The translations under genes were made by a program, and so were the position numbers. 64,000 nucleotides of DNA from Deefgea rivuli DSM 18356 (GTDB lineage: Bacteria > Pseudomonadota > Gammaproteobacteria > Burkholderiales > Chitinibacteraceae), in NCBI RefSeq assembly GCF_000620145.1, contig NZ_JHVM01000003.1, positions 310,001-374,000 on the forward strand, in the 5' to 3' direction. A model generated the notes under the pieces. It made no database searches. It was given only the letters and a program-made list of their open reading frames with translations, and had not been told where the DNA came from. Positions 45,601-55,449 of this stretch are shown here, one piece after another. Positions within the stretch are counted from its first letter, which is position 1; each line of letters starts with the position of its first letter.

Positions 45601-46521
45601 AAGCACTGGAAGGCTATACCTAATTGATGTTTTTTTATTCAGCACCAGCCAATCGCTAACACCCAAATCCGCTTCAAGTGCTTGCAGCCGGCCATTCACC
45701 AGCTCAAGACGCAAATCAACTCGCCCCTGTCCACTCTCAAATTGGTACTGTGGCCACCAGTCGCTCAACCAAGGCATCAGCCTCACCAAATTAGTCGCCG
45801 GAACCTGTACTTTTAACCAGCCCGAACCCTGCTGCAGCTCGGCAATATCTCGACCTTGAAAACGACCTTGCAATTTAATGCGCGGCCCCACTGCCACTGG
45901 TGGCGTAAATGCCAGCTCGAAACGATGCGTGGCAAAAAATTGATCGGTGGTGAAGTTGAGATCCGTCAAATCAAGACTAGGATAAAGCCCTTGCTCATCT
46001 CTAAAGCGCAACTGACCACGCTCAATGACAATTTCGCCTTGCGCCAAAAACCAGTTCAACACACTGGCATCACTGGTTTTTTGTTGCGATAACGCAATCC
46101 CGCCCATTCGCCAGCCGCCATCAGCTAAACGAGTAATGTCCAGCACTGGCGCTTGCAAGCGGATCTGATGAAATTGCAGGCGACCGGTGAGCATCGCCCA
46201 GACCGACAAAGTGCCTTCTAGTTTTTGCAGCACCAAAGCGGGCGCGTGTCGATTTTCGCCAATTTGTAATTGAGTCAAGGTGATTTGCGGACGTAAGCGC
46301 TGCCACCCACCCATGATCTGCCCCACCGAAACCGACGTGCCGGTAGCGGTTTGCAACTGCTCAACCAGCAAAGGTCGATACTCATTGAGTCGTGGCACCA
46401 GCCAGAACTGCCAAGCACACGCCAAAATCGCCAGCAATAAGGCTAGCGCCAGTGCGATGCGTTTCAACCAACGAAATAGCCAAGTTGGCAGATGAAATAA
46501 AGCAAGTTTGATGCGGCGCAC
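42670..46521 (-). CDS. yhdP: YhdP-family AsmA-like envelope protein
   Basis: Very large inner-membrane-anchored protein of 1283 residues. A single N-terminal membrane segment lies at about 15-40 (WLKRIALALALLLAILACAWQFWL); the rest is periplasmic and repetitive in beta structure, as in TamB/AsmA-type proteins thought to bridge the periplasm for lipid transport. The C-terminal AsmA-like part includes IDVGAGRFVQVDPGVGRFLTVLNLQAIPRRLKLDFDDV. The GTG at 46521 is used as start. YhdP is implicated in phospholipid transport to the outer membrane in E. coli. Confidence 0.92.
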   Translation of the reverse strand: MRRIKLALFHLPTWLFRWLKRIALALALLLAILACAWQFWLVPRLNEYRPLLVEQLQTATGTSVSVGQIMGGWQRLRPQITLTQLQIGENRHAPALVLQKLEGTLSVWAMLTGRLQFHQIRLQAPVLDITRLADGGWRMGGIALSQQKTSDASVLNWFLAQGEIVIERGQLRFRDEQGLYPSLDLTDLNFTTDQFFATHRFELAFTPPVAVGPRIKLQGRFQGRDIAELQQGSGWLKVQVPATNLVRLMPWLSDWWPQYQFESGQGRVDLRLELVNGRLQALEADLGVSDWLVLNKKTSIRYSLPVLNGSFFWTNTPKGTALKIEGRQIISGSGPLCEGCTLNYSQSAKESALALKQWQLSGVNAYLPLLLGAQDALSAEFAQGAFSGLVRSANLSWQGTWPKASKLRTDFDLLNFKVIHPALSVGPLNVEGQWQAAGGRVDLNGQNVLFNYPAQFIDPLILAEAHSRLEWQKKADHWQLDLVNLSLMNAALQLKLSGSYIGPASGEGKVKLAGDIGHLAANQAYRYLPRILGDDVLEWLQQALLAGDASDGKLIWQGDVAGFPYRKGSADEKRGRFAIEANAKDVTLNYVPGWPQIHKIKGKLAFEGLAMDITARSGEISNTQLSDVSVRIPDLMYEQHILVEGKASGQTQDFLQFVASSPVKASTEGFLDTLSAQGAGSLDLKLDMPMDQIEATKVNGRYQFQHNRLDFGGAIPLLQAATGRVEFTEKTLKVPVAQAQALGGTVKLLGSNDPSGALVLALNGDAAMAQIAAEYLPALHNHISGQTNYQARLRIEPKQFDLTLNSDLLGSKVTLPAPMGKNAGEARNLQVKAKGSSQGSAGPQSQLEFTLGDVLAGKMQTSHAGAAPQLRMALALGRDVPALPNNGILIGGYWPQLALEDWLNFAEQLSGKNHAALPPLQVKNLGFAQVNAWGRVLNQVSLSAKPLATAWQFDIDSKEVKGQLNWNSDERRVNAKLEKLWLPLNAPSTVATAVASIDVLQPSRAVLDRVSAFDRPSAWPFVNLEVNDLRYQAVELGQLNVVAAPQAQALAIEQLQLKNSDGVFNLAGAWTQHEGKNMTAGKVELTSPSVGRLLTRFGYPEAMTKAPLHFAGDANWQGVPWSPKLNSLQGQFKIDVGAGRFVQVDPGVGRFLTVLNLQAIPRRLKLDFDDVISQGFAFERITGDAQMEFGVAKTKNLLIDAPSAKVRFQGEANFVAGTQNIVVRIVPAVADTVALGVAVINPIFGLATFAAQKILNQDPIGELVSFEYLIDGAMRDPQVKKLN

Positions 46522-46687
46522 TAAAAAAAATCCAAATTCAAAAAGGGGAAGCGCCCAAACGGGCTAGGCTATGTAACAATTAACAGCGAAGAAACCCAAT
46601 ATTTTACCCTGTTTCTAAAGCTAAAATGGCGCAGCAATCACTTTCCTTGCACTTAAAACGACAGCGCATTCGCGAAGAGTATAAAAG

Positions 46688-49360
46688 ATGACTGAAATCA
46701 GCGATTCACTCCGCATCACCGCCGCCTTAAACCACAGCCGCTATCTAAAAAATCTGTTCTTGCGCCACCCCCATCTGGCAATCAGCACCGAGCAATGCAT
46801 AGAACAAGTATTCACCCGCGCACAAATGCAGTCGCAATTAGACGCAGCCCAAATTCAAAGCGAAGACGAACTCAGCCAGCAATTGCGAAATTTACGTCAG
46901 GCAGTGATGGCGCGATTGATCGTACGCGAAATCAATGGGCTGTCTGACCTTGAGGAAGTCGTCACCACCACCAGCGATTTGGCCGAAGTCGCCATCGCCA
47001 ATGCACTGGCTTTTTTGTCTATTTCGAACGAGCGAATTGGTGAACCGATCGGTGAAGAAACTGGCTTGCGGCAAGAGCTGATCGTCGTTGGCATGGGAAA
47101 ACTCGGCGGACGTGAACTCAATGTATCGTCTGATATTGATTTGATCTTTGTCTACCCAGAAGACGGCAACACCAACGGTATTAAATCCATCAGCAATCAC
47201 GAGTACTTTGCGCAAATCGGCAAAAAGCTGATTCGGATTATTGGCGACACCACCGCTGATGGTTTTGTATTTCGCGTTGATATGCGCCTGCGCCCGTTCG
47301 GCGACTCTGGCCCCTTGGTGACGAGCTTTGCCGCGCTAGAAAACTACCTACTGATGCAAGGCCGTGAATGGGAGCGCTACGCGTGGATCAAAGGCCGCGC
47401 CTTGTCGGGCGACGCGGAAGGATTGATGAGTTTGGTAACACCGTTTATTTATCGAAAATACCTCGATTACGGCGCCTACCATTCAATGCGTGAGCTACAC
47501 AGCCAAATTCGCCGCGAAGTGGCGCGTAAAGATCGTTTTGATAATGTCAAACTCGGCCCCGGCGGAATTCGGGAAATTGAATTTATTGGCCAAGTGTTTC
47601 AGCTCATCCGTGGCGGACGCAATAAAGTGCTACAACAGCGCCCCACTCAAGTCATCCTCAATGAGCTTGAACAGCAAGGCACACTACCCAGTGACGTGGT
47701 CACACAACTACAAGCAGCCTATGTCTTTTTACGCAATATCGAACATCGGATTATGTATTTAGACGATGCGCAAACCCAGATGTTGCCGACCAATACGGAC
47801 GACCAAATCCGATTGGCCAGCAGTATGGGCTTTGCCGATTGGGACAGCTTCAAACTCAAGCTGGACGAGTATCGCAACTACGTCACCATCCAATTTGATC
47901 AAATTTTCGCACTACCTGAGCAAACGGCACTTAATGGTGGAGAAAGCGAAACGCATATCGACCAATACCTCGATAAAGATACAACGCACTTAAGCCAACT
48001 GGGATTTCAAAACCCCAGCGATATCCAGCGTCGGCTCAATGCGCTGCATGACGGTAGCAAATACAAACAAATGCCGGATCGCTGCCGCCAGCGTTTGGAT
48101 GCGATTTTGCCGTCGTTGATTACTATCGCAGCCGAATTTAACAATCCCGACACCACACTCACCCGCCTACTGGATTTACTTGAAGCGATTGGCCGCCGCG
48201 AATCCTACTTAGCTTTGCTGGCGGAGCACCCACAAGCGCTCAAACGACTGGCAGGTCTCTATAGCGCCAGTCCTTGGGTTTCTGAATATTTGACTCGGCA
48301 TCCGATTTTATTAGACGAGTTGCTCGATTTTCGCTTATTGCATCAAGCACCCGATTGGCAAAAACTGGGAGCGCAATTACGCCAAGAGATTCAAGCACTG
48401 GGCGATGATACCGAAGCGCGCATGGATTGCTTGCGACATTTCCAACACACGCAGATTTTCCGGCTGGTAGCGCAAGATTTAGCCGATATTTTGCCGCTAG
48501 AAACGCTATCAGATCATTTATCCGATTTAGCTGATTTGATTTTATCGGTAACGATTGAAGAAGTTTGGCGCGATTTACCTAATACCCATGTTGCGCAGCC
48601 GCAGTTTGCGATTATTGGTTACGGCAAACTGGGCGGCAAAGAATTGGGCTATGCATCCGATTTGGATCTGGTGTTTCTCTATGAGGATGAACACCCCAAT
48701 GCCGGCGAAATTTATGCTCGTTTTGCCAAGCGCGTGGTCAATTGGCTTAGTAGTCTAACGTCAGCAGGCCAGCTCTACGATATTGACTTGCGACTGCGCC
48801 CCAATGGCAGCTCTGGCTTGCTGGTATCTAGCATTGAAGCCTTCGAGCAGTATCAGCGTACAGCCGCCTGGGTATGGGAGCATCAGGCACTTACCCGGGC
48901 GAGGTATTGCTCTGGCGATATAAAAATTGGCCAAAAATTCACCACCATACGCAATAATATTTTATGCCTTGAGCGGGACATTCCTGCGCTGCGCGCCGAA
49001 GTGCGCAGCATGCGCGAGAAAATGCTCGAAACACACCCCGCACAAGCCAACGACGTGAAGCACGTTCGTGGCGGCATTGTGGATATCGAATTTATTATGC
49101 AGTTTTTGATTTTGGCCTATTCGGCTCAGCATGCCGATTTAACCGCCAATCTGGGCAATATTGCTTTACTCGACACCGCAGCTCAGCACGGTTTGATCAG
49201 CAACAACGCAGCGCAGCACGCCAGAACAGCGTATCGGGCATTGCGCCGACTGCAACACATTAATCGACTCAATGGCACGCAGCTCGATGCCAGCATGCTA
49301 AGCCCCATCGCAGCGGAGCTAGAATCCGTCAAAGCAACGTGGCAAAGCTTATTTGGCTAG
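46688..49360 (+). CDS. glnE: Glutamine synthetase adenylyltransferase/deadenylase
   Basis: Bifunctional enzyme that adenylylates and deadenylylates GlnA in response to PII, 890 residues. The two nucleotidyltransferase domains are marked by GMGKLGGRELNVSSDIDLIFVY (about 135-157) and GYGKLGGKELGYASDLDLVFLY (about 643-665). Linking segments GPGGIREIEFIGQVFQLIRGGR and VRGGIVDIEFIMQFLILAY follow each. It is slightly shorter than the E. coli protein (about 946). It is divergent from yhdP and ends at a strong terminator. Confidence 0.96.
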   Translation: MTEISDSLRITAALNHSRYLKNLFLRHPHLAISTEQCIEQVFTRAQMQSQLDAAQIQSEDELSQQLRNLRQAVMARLIVREINGLSDLEEVVTTTSDLAEVAIANALAFLSISNERIGEPIGEETGLRQELIVVGMGKLGGRELNVSSDIDLIFVYPEDGNTNGIKSISNHEYFAQIGKKLIRIIGDTTADGFVFRVDMRLRPFGDSGPLVTSFAALENYLLMQGREWERYAWIKGRALSGDAEGLMSLVTPFIYRKYLDYGAYHSMRELHSQIRREVARKDRFDNVKLGPGGIREIEFIGQVFQLIRGGRNKVLQQRPTQVILNELEQQGTLPSDVVTQLQAAYVFLRNIEHRIMYLDDAQTQMLPTNTDDQIRLASSMGFADWDSFKLKLDEYRNYVTIQFDQIFALPEQTALNGGESETHIDQYLDKDTTHLSQLGFQNPSDIQRRLNALHDGSKYKQMPDRCRQRLDAILPSLITIAAEFNNPDTTLTRLLDLLEAIGRRESYLALLAEHPQALKRLAGLYSASPWVSEYLTRHPILLDELLDFRLLHQAPDWQKLGAQLRQEIQALGDDTEARMDCLRHFQHTQIFRLVAQDLADILPLETLSDHLSDLADLILSVTIEEVWRDLPNTHVAQPQFAIIGYGKLGGKELGYASDLDLVFLYEDEHPNAGEIYARFAKRVVNWLSSLTSAGQLYDIDLRLRPNGSSGLLVSSIEAFEQYQRTAAWVWEHQALTRARYCSGDIKIGQKFTTIRNNILCLERDIPALRAEVRSMREKMLETHPAQANDVKHVRGGIVDIEFIMQFLILAYSAQHADLTANLGNIALLDTAAQHGLISNNAAQHARTAYRALRRLQHINRLNGTQLDASMLSPIAAELESVKATWQSLFG

Positions 49361-49382
49361 AACTTTCCATTTATCTGGATAC

Positions 49383-49413
49383 AAAAAAACCGAGCCACAA
49401 GCTCGGTTTTTTC
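49383..49413. terminator. Bidirectional terminator after glnE
   Basis: Stem ACCGAGC (49389-49395) / GCTCGGT (49401-49407) extended by A/T pairs, with a CACAA loop, A7 on the left and T6 on the right. It separates glnE from the convergent unknown gene. Confidence 0.93.
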
Positions 49414-49423
49414 TTGGTATCCA

Positions 49424-49918
49424 TTAATGGGGAGGAACAAAATCGGCGAAGTGAATCCCTCGCTCGCCTTTTGGCAGATAGGTTTCCAACCAGCGCATTT
49501 CTTGCTTTAAATGGCGCAACAAAGCCACCACATGCATTGGCTCGGTTTCATCGGCAAACCAATACTCTTTACGCCAAACGGCATTAGGCAAATCAAATGC
49601 ATCGCCGCCGGGATGCAATTCATCGGTTGAAGCCGCGCGGTGTACATAGCCAGTGAGCTTCAGTACGCCATCCAATGGCTGCGCCACTTCATTCACTTCA
49701 ATGACAAACGCGGCCATACCGGGTGATAATTGCTGCAAATTCACGTAGACTTCTGGGTTCAAATCCAACGTTGCCAGAAGATGGCGGCAGCAATTAGAGC
49801 ATGGTAAATCCGTCGCGGCCCAGCTTAAGGTTTGCGAATGATCATCGGCACGAGCATAAGCATCTGCCGAATGTACATGCCCACATGCATATCGCGGTAA
49901 ATTTCGAACCATTGTCAT
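49424..49918 (-). CDS. Hypothetical protein with Cys/His metal-like motif
   Basis: Protein of 164 residues with no signal peptide. Near the N-terminus YACGHVHSADAY and LPCSNCCRHLL supply Cys and His residues that could form a small zinc site. The central part (YVNLQQLSPGMAAFVIEVNEVAQPLDGVLKLTGYV) looks beta-rich; the C-terminal part has VWRKEYWFADETEPMHVVALLRHLKQEMRWLETYL. I do not recognise a family. It lies between glnE and truC. Confidence 0.65.
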   Translation of the reverse strand: MTMVRNLPRYACGHVHSADAYARADDHSQTLSWAATDLPCSNCCRHLLATLDLNPEVYVNLQQLSPGMAAFVIEVNEVAQPLDGVLKLTGYVHRAASTDELHPGGDAFDLPNAVWRKEYWFADETEPMHVVALLRHLKQEMRWLETYLPKGERGIHFADFVPPH

Positions 49919-50025
49919 GGCACTATCCTAGCATTCCAATCATTGCCGATGACAATATCACAAAACCCAAAAACTTACTCAGATCGAAATCTGAGCCGCA
50001 AAAATAACGACACCTTTTGAGCCCC

Positions 50026-50817
50026 ATGCTGCCTATTTTGTATCAAGACGACGACCTCGTTGCTATTCATAAACCCAGTGATTTACTCGTACATCGCAGC
50101 AGCCTTGATGCTTATGAAACCCGCTTTGCCGTGCAATTACTGCGCGATCAAATCGGCCAGCATGTGTTTCCAGCACATCGACTCGATAAAGCCACCTCAG
50201 GCGTTTTGCTCTTTGGCCTAAATACTGCCGCTGCGCGCGCCTTGTCGATGAGCTTTGCTGCACGTGAAGTCCACAAGCAATATATTGCCATCGTGCGCGG
50301 CTGGCCGCTCGAACAAGGGTTGATCGATCACCCACTCGAACTCAGAAAAGACGAAGCCGAAGTCTTTGGTGATGAAGTTCCCAAAGGCGCGCAAGAAAGC
50401 CAGACTGAATTTCGCCGTTTAGCGACGATTGAATTACCGTGGACGGTGGATAAATACCCCAGCAGCCGCTATGCACTCGTTGCGCTGAACCCGATCACTG
50501 GGCGACGCCACCAAATTCGTCGCCACCTCAAGCACTTAAGCCATCCGATTATTGGCGACACGACGTATGGCAAAGGCCGCCACAATCGCGCATTTGCCCA
50601 AGCCTTTGGCGTTGATCGGCTGCTACTTGCTTGCCAAAAAATGAGTTTTCCGCACCCCATCAGCGGCCAGCCCCTCACCGTGAACGCACCACTCGCTGCT
50701 GACATGGCATGGATTGCCGCACAACTTAATTGGCTTGATGCACTACAAGTAAACGATATCGCTTACGAGACACCAAAAGCCTCTGGCACTGCACGCAATC
50801 GACAGATTTTTGTGTAA
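50026..50817 (+). CDS. truC: tRNA pseudouridine(65) synthase
   Basis: RluA-family pseudouridine synthase of 263 residues; start at ATG 50026 (an in-frame TTG at 50017 is less likely). The catalytic motif is FPAHRLDKATSGVLLFGL with the Asp. The N-terminal ILYQDDDLVAIHKPSDLLVHRS and the later TGRRHQIRRHLKHLSHPIIGDTTYGKGRHN match TruC, which modifies U65 in tRNA. No S4 domain, as expected for TruC. Confidence 0.93.
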   Translation: MLPILYQDDDLVAIHKPSDLLVHRSSLDAYETRFAVQLLRDQIGQHVFPAHRLDKATSGVLLFGLNTAAARALSMSFAAREVHKQYIAIVRGWPLEQGLIDHPLELRKDEAEVFGDEVPKGAQESQTEFRRLATIELPWTVDKYPSSRYALVALNPITGRRHQIRRHLKHLSHPIIGDTTYGKGRHNRAFAQAFGVDRLLLACQKMSFPHPISGQPLTVNAPLAADMAWIAAQLNWLDALQVNDIAYETPKASGTARNRQIFV

Positions 50818-50820
50818 TAA

Positions 50821-50856
50821 AAAACCGCGTACTGCATTGGCAATACGCGGTTTTAT
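50821..50856. terminator. Bidirectional terminator between truC and the metalloprotease gene
   Basis: Stem AAAACCGCGTA (50821-50831) / TACGCGGTTTT (50844-50854), 11 bp perfect, enclosing a loop that holds a further TGC/GCA pairing. It overlaps the end of truC and serves the convergent gene too. Confidence 0.92.
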
Positions 50857-50871
50857 CGACTTTAATTAGTC

Positions 50872-53367
50872 TTATTTTTTATTCAAAAACGCAGGTGGTG
50901 TTTCAACTGAAACTTCTTGCTCAGAATGATGTAAACGAACTTGCTGGCGTGAATTGGGTTCAGCGACCGTTGCGCCTCTAAATACCGAATACACACTACC
51001 GTTAAACGCCAATTGAATATGCGTCCAATCGGCATAGTCATTCAAATTGGTATCGGTAATACCATCATCATTGACATCGCGTGACACACTGCCTTCACGA
51101 ATACCATTGTAATTCCAATCCGCAAACGCACCGGTTTTCACACTGCGACCAATCATCTTGGCCTCGTCCAAACCCCATTCATTCAATGGCATGCTGGTAC
51201 CATCGGAATAATCGACGACAAAACGATTACTGCACGGCCCATCTAGCAGTTCGCAAACACCATAAGTATTCGCCGCTTTGCCCGGTGTAGCATGGCCTAG
51301 ACCATTTTGGCGGTAATAAATTCGCTCGCTAATGTCCGTCGGGTCGCTCGGCACGCCATTGAGTTGATATTCGTAATTCATCACGCTCAAATAATTGGGC
51401 TTATTATTTTTGCCTTCGTCACCACCATGGAACAAGCCTAAGTTATGCCCCAGCTCATGCATAATCGTGCCGGCTTGGTAATTAATCAGCTTATACAACT
51501 CAGAACCACTACTACTGGTTAATCCCCACAAGCCGAGCGTCACAATAAAGTCATTCCCATTGATTTCACCCATACCCGACGAGCCGCCATAACCATTGCT
51601 GTTTTGTGTTGAACCCATCAACATATAATGCGAAATCAAACGGCGGCGAACATCCATGCTGTCGCTTTTGTAATCCATCGCATTGGCGCAATCGGCGCTC
51701 TTATACAAAGATAAGCAACGCGCGTAAGCCACTTCTTTACCGCTACCCATATTAAAATCAGCCGCATTCAGCACAGGGCTATACAACTGGCCAACGTCCA
51801 TCAGCAAATCAATCCCTTTGCGATTAAATGCTGCACGTACCATTTGCAGCGCTTCTTTACGCGGCTTAATCCCTTCGTCGTTACTACTTTGCATCCAATC
51901 GATTTGAATCATGATGGTCGGACGACCTGCACGCGCGCCCATGGCGTACAAATCCAAACCTGCGTAAGTACCGCCCGGTTTTTTCGCACTTGTTGGAATA
52001 CCGTCGCGATCGTCATCACGCGCATCACTATCCACATCATTGCGGCCACCCGGCGTACCAAATGGCACGACGCGCCAATCGGCCGCGCCTTGATTATCAC
52101 TAGTCTGAGTGTAGTAGCGAACTAAGGCATAACTACCCGTACCACTCAATGCGGCAGCGGGGCTGCCTTGCCACGCGGCAGCGCTCATTGGCTGCGTTGC
52201 ATTACTGCCAAAACGCACGTAGTCGATAGTTTGGTTATTACGCACTAACTCAACTGAACCATCTGCCCCCCAAATCGGCCAATCTTGGTAATTGCCAATA
52301 TATTGCGTTTGCGCTGTTTTCTTCGAAGCTGTCGCTTCGGTATTGGCGGCCACCACCACATAAGACTGCGCAGCTATCGTGCCGCTCAGTGCATACGTGC
52401 TTAAGGCATTCAGTGGCTTGCTTTGAATTCGCACACTGACATCATTCAAACTTATCGCTTGGCTGGTCGGATTATAAATCTCGAACCAACTGCCTTGCCC
52501 CGTAGGATCAGCGGCCACTTCGTTAATCATCAAGTGATCCAAAGCACTTGGGCTTGCAGATGGCGATGGCGCGGGTGTCACTGTTGGTACAGGTGTAAGG
52601 ACAGGACTTGGCGTTGGGGTAACTGATGGTGTAGTCGATGGTTTCGGCGTTACCGAAGCGACAGGTGTCGCACTCGGCGTTGGTGTAGCGCTACTACTGC
52701 AAATATCCAATTTTTGCCAAGGCTTGGCGTCTCCCGAATTCAGCGCAGGGTCTTCACCTTGCGTCCACCATTTCGACTGATAATTCACCCCACCCCGCTG
52801 CACTTTGGCGCCTGCGGTATACGCAATCGCCGCATCCCATGCTGCCGCGCAACCGCTATTGCTTGGCGTAGTTGGCGTCGGCGATGGGCTTAATGTCGGA
52901 ATCGGCGTCGGTGTATTGATCGGAGTCGGTGTTGCAGTTGGCGTGACACTTGGTTTCGGTGAGTTCGTAGGGGCCGCTGTCGGCGTTGTAATCGGACTTG
53001 GCGTTGGCGAATTCGTCGGGCTTGGCGTCAGCGTGGGCTTTGCGCTGGGGCTCGGCATTGGTGTAGTAGGTATAACCGTAGGCGATACTGTAGGCGTAGC
53101 CTGCGGCGTTATACTCGGTGTAGTTGTGAGCGAGCACACACTAAGCAACTCCCAAACCTGCCCCGCAGCCGAATTATTCAAAGGACTATCGCCCAGAGTC
53201 CACCATTTAGCGCGGTAAGTATTCCCTTTCAGCACTACCGACTGCCCACCAGTATAAACCTGCGTTGCCTGCCAACTGTCAGCACATGAAACAGCTGCCG
53301 CAGCCGACATCGACCCGCCCCCTAAAGCCAGCAAAGCCAAGCTTGTCGCCATTTTCTTGAATATCAT
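50872..53367 (-). CDS. Secreted metzincin-type metalloprotease with two chitin-binding domains and a lamin-tail domain
   Basis: Protein of 831 residues. A signal peptide (about 1-25) is followed by a CBM5/12-type chitin-binding domain (26-78; AKWWTLGD motif). Next come a Thr/Pro/Ser linker of about 90 residues, a second chitin-binding domain (172-223; [10 protein letters not shown]) and another linker. A lamin-tail domain follows (about 278-440; [22 protein letters not shown]), then an Asp-rich link [13 protein letters not shown]. The C-terminal zinc protease has [11 protein letters not shown] (His637, His641, His647; Glu638) and a Met-turn SVMNYEYQ (661-668), plus a likely Ca-binding [14 protein letters not shown]. 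It would act outside the cell, possibly on proteins in chitinous material. GGTGAG lies before the ATG. Confidence 0.9.
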   Translation of the reverse strand: MIFKKMATSLALLALGGGSMSAAAAVSCADSWQATQVYTGGQSVVLKGNTYRAKWWTLGDSPLNNSAAGQVWELLSVCSLTTTPSITPQATPTVSPTVIPTTPMPSPSAKPTLTPSPTNSPTPSPITTPTAAPTNSPKPSVTPTATPTPINTPTPIPTLSPSPTPTTPSNSGCAAAWDAAIAYTAGAKVQRGGVNYQSKWWTQGEDPALNSGDAKPWQKLDICSSSATPTPSATPVASVTPKPSTTPSVTPTPSPVLTPVPTVTPAPSPSASPSALDHLMINEVAADPTGQGSWFEIYNPTSQAISLNDVSVRIQSKPLNALSTYALSGTIAAQSYVVVAANTEATASKKTAQTQYIGNYQDWPIWGADGSVELVRNNQTIDYVRFGSNATQPMSAAAWQGSPAAALSGTGSYALVRYYTQTSDNQGAADWRVVPFGTPGGRNDVDSDARDDDRDGIPTSAKKPGGTYAGLDLYAMGARAGRPTIMIQIDWMQSSNDEGIKPRKEALQMVRAAFNRKGIDLLMDVGQLYSPVLNAADFNMGSGKEVAYARCLSLYKSADCANAMDYKSDSMDVRRRLISHYMLMGSTQNSNGYGGSSGMGEINGNDFIVTLGLWGLTSSSGSELYKLINYQAGTIMHELGHNLGLFHGGDEGKNNKPNYLSVMNYEYQLNGVPSDPTDISERIYYRQNGLGHATPGKAANTYGVCELLDGPCSNRFVVDYSDGTSMPLNEWGLDEAKMIGRSVKTGAFADWNYNGIREGSVSRDVNDDGITDTNLNDYADWTHIQLAFNGSVYSVFRGATVAEPNSRQQVRLHHSEQEVSVETPPAFLNKK

Positions 53368-53628
53368 TTCTCACCAACCCCTGAAGTTTATCCACGACCT
53401 GACTATTACAGTCAAACATTGGGCGGATAATCTCATGCGGGTTAATACGTACTCAAACACTTACTTACTACAAATCAATAATTAAATTTACGCTTTGCAA
53501 TAATTTTTTCACATTGACTGTCAATAAATCCGTAATGTAGTGATATAAATTAGCCGCATGCACGAATAGTAGATCTGAAACAGTGACTTACTGCGTACTC
53601 TGAAAATACAAGGCTCGAAATCACGCCC

Positions 53629-55413
53629 TCAGCCCCAGGAAGTCATCAAGCGCTGCGCCAAACCCGATTGCCGTGCTACGCCCTTGCGGCTGGCGCTGGC
53701 AATCACCGATTCTTCACCCCACAAACTGACTTTACTTCTTGCGCGAGTAATCGCCGTATAAACCAATTCGCGACTTAAATACCCTGCACTGCCGTCAGCG
53801 GGACTAGGCAAGAGCAGCAGCACATGGCCAAACTCTGAACCTTGCGATTTATGCACCGTCATCGCAAACGCCGTTTCTACCGCCGGTAAGCGCGCTGGCG
53901 CGACTTTTCGTGTGCCGCCATCTGCATTCGGAAAATGCACCCACAATTTGCCGCTCTCATCGGGCAAAGTCAGACCAATATCGCCGTTGTATAGATCCAG
54001 CTCGTACAGATTTTGCGGCACCAGCACGGGGCGACCTGCGTACCAAACTTGATCGCTCATACGCAGGCCGCGTTTGACCAATTGCGTTTCAATCAAGGCA
54101 TTCACGCGCGACACACTGGCTGCGCCATGCCGAATTGGGCTGAGTACGCGAAACGCATCAAAGGCTTTGAAAACATCCAGCGGCGTAGTGTCACTCGCAA
54201 TCGCGGCAAAAAAATCAGCATAGCCTTCCATCAGCGGTGCGATTAAATCACCACCTTGCTGCGCCGGATTGCTGTTGTACCAAGTGAGCGGCGCGCTGAC
54301 CTCTAGCTTAGCTTTAGCAAGTAAGGTGCTGAGTTTGCGCAAGTCACCGCTATTAATCGCCCGTGCCAAGTCACCAATGACGCCAGAAAAACGATAACTT
54401 TTTTGCAAAGTCATCACATGATCGCCCAGCTTGGAATCTGAAAAACCCGCTTCGATATGCTGCCCTGTCAGTTGCGAGAGCTGCGCGGCAAATTGTGGCG
54501 ACAAACCCGCGCCCGCGCACAAATCGCCCATCACTGCGCCCGCTTCAACGGAAGACAATTGATCTTTGTCACCGAGCAAAATCAGTCGCCCGTGCGGCGG
54601 CAGCGCATCAACGAGTTTACTCATCAGCGCCAAATCAATCATCGACGCCTCGTCCAGCACCAGCACATCGAGCAACAAAGGCTGCTGCGCCGTATGGTGA
54701 AACTGCACTGAATTGAGTTTGTTTTTCAGTAAGCGATGCAAAGTGCTCGCTGTATCAGGAATTTGCGCAGCGATTTCTGCCGTTAACAACCCTTGCTGCT
54801 GCAACTCAGCCTTACCTTTACGAATCGCCTCCTGCATCCGCATTGCGGCTTTGCCCGTTGGCGCTGCTAATAAAATGCGCAATGGCTGCGCAGACGTTCC
54901 TTGAGGCGGCTGCGCAGCCGTGATTTGGAGCAAGGCCAGCAATTTAATCAAGGTCGTGGTTTTACCGGTCCCCGGCCCGCCGCTAATCACCGTCAAACGC
55001 TGATGCAAAGCCGCTGCTACAGCGACCTTCTGCCAATCTGGATTTTCTGCGCTGCTGGCAAAAAAGGTGTGCAACAAGGCAGTGAGCTGCGCCGCATCGG
55101 GTGCAGGCGGTGCGCTGGCGGCCAGCGCCAGCAATTGCTCAGCCAAACGCGCTTCATATTGGTGATAGCGCGCCAAATAGAGCCGCTGCTGCGACACAAT
55201 CAGCGGCGTAAAGCTGCCCGCCTCGCCGACCAAACCGCTTTGCAACCACGCAGCAATATCGGTGCGCTGCGGCACCGCGACGCAAACATCACCGCGCTCG
55301 CTGGCTTTAGCGAGTTCCGCCGCTAAACCCAATAAATCTGCGGGTGCTGCGGGATTTTTCCGCCGTAATAAATCAACCAAAGCCGTTGAAAAATCGAGTT
55401 GCTCGATGCTCAT
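53629..55413 (-). CDS. recD: Exodeoxyribonuclease V, RecD subunit
   Basis: 5'-3' helicase of the RecBCD complex, 594 residues. Walker A is VISGGPGTGKTTTLIKLLAL, Walker B VLVLDEASMIDLALM, and GDKDQLSSVEAGAVMGD is motif III. The C-terminal FAMTVHKSQGSEFGHVLLLLP is motif V/VI-like. It is separated from recB by 206 bp holding a palindromic repeat, although all three genes read the same way. Start ATG at 55413 has no strong ribosome site. Confidence 0.95.
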   Translation of the reverse strand: MSIEQLDFSTALVDLLRRKNPAAPADLLGLAAELAKASERGDVCVAVPQRTDIAAWLQSGLVGEAGSFTPLIVSQQRLYLARYHQYEARLAEQLLALAASAPPAPDAAQLTALLHTFFASSAENPDWQKVAVAAALHQRLTVISGGPGTGKTTTLIKLLALLQITAAQPPQGTSAQPLRILLAAPTGKAAMRMQEAIRKGKAELQQQGLLTAEIAAQIPDTASTLHRLLKNKLNSVQFHHTAQQPLLLDVLVLDEASMIDLALMSKLVDALPPHGRLILLGDKDQLSSVEAGAVMGDLCAGAGLSPQFAAQLSQLTGQHIEAGFSDSKLGDHVMTLQKSYRFSGVIGDLARAINSGDLRKLSTLLAKAKLEVSAPLTWYNSNPAQQGGDLIAPLMEGYADFFAAIASDTTPLDVFKAFDAFRVLSPIRHGAASVSRVNALIETQLVKRGLRMSDQVWYAGRPVLVPQNLYELDLYNGDIGLTLPDESGKLWVHFPNADGGTRKVAPARLPAVETAFAMTVHKSQGSEFGHVLLLLPSPADGSAGYLSRELVYTAITRARSKVSLWGEESVIASASRKGVARQSGLAQRLMTSWG

Positions 55414-55449
55414 TACGTATTCTCAATATTCAATATGAAAGTCAAAACC

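Noticed and set aside
52805-53218. Long + strand Gly/Val-rich open frame and the complementary frames across the Thr/Pro linker
   Set aside because: They are shadows of the repetitive linker codons of the metalloprotease; no ribosome site and no family.
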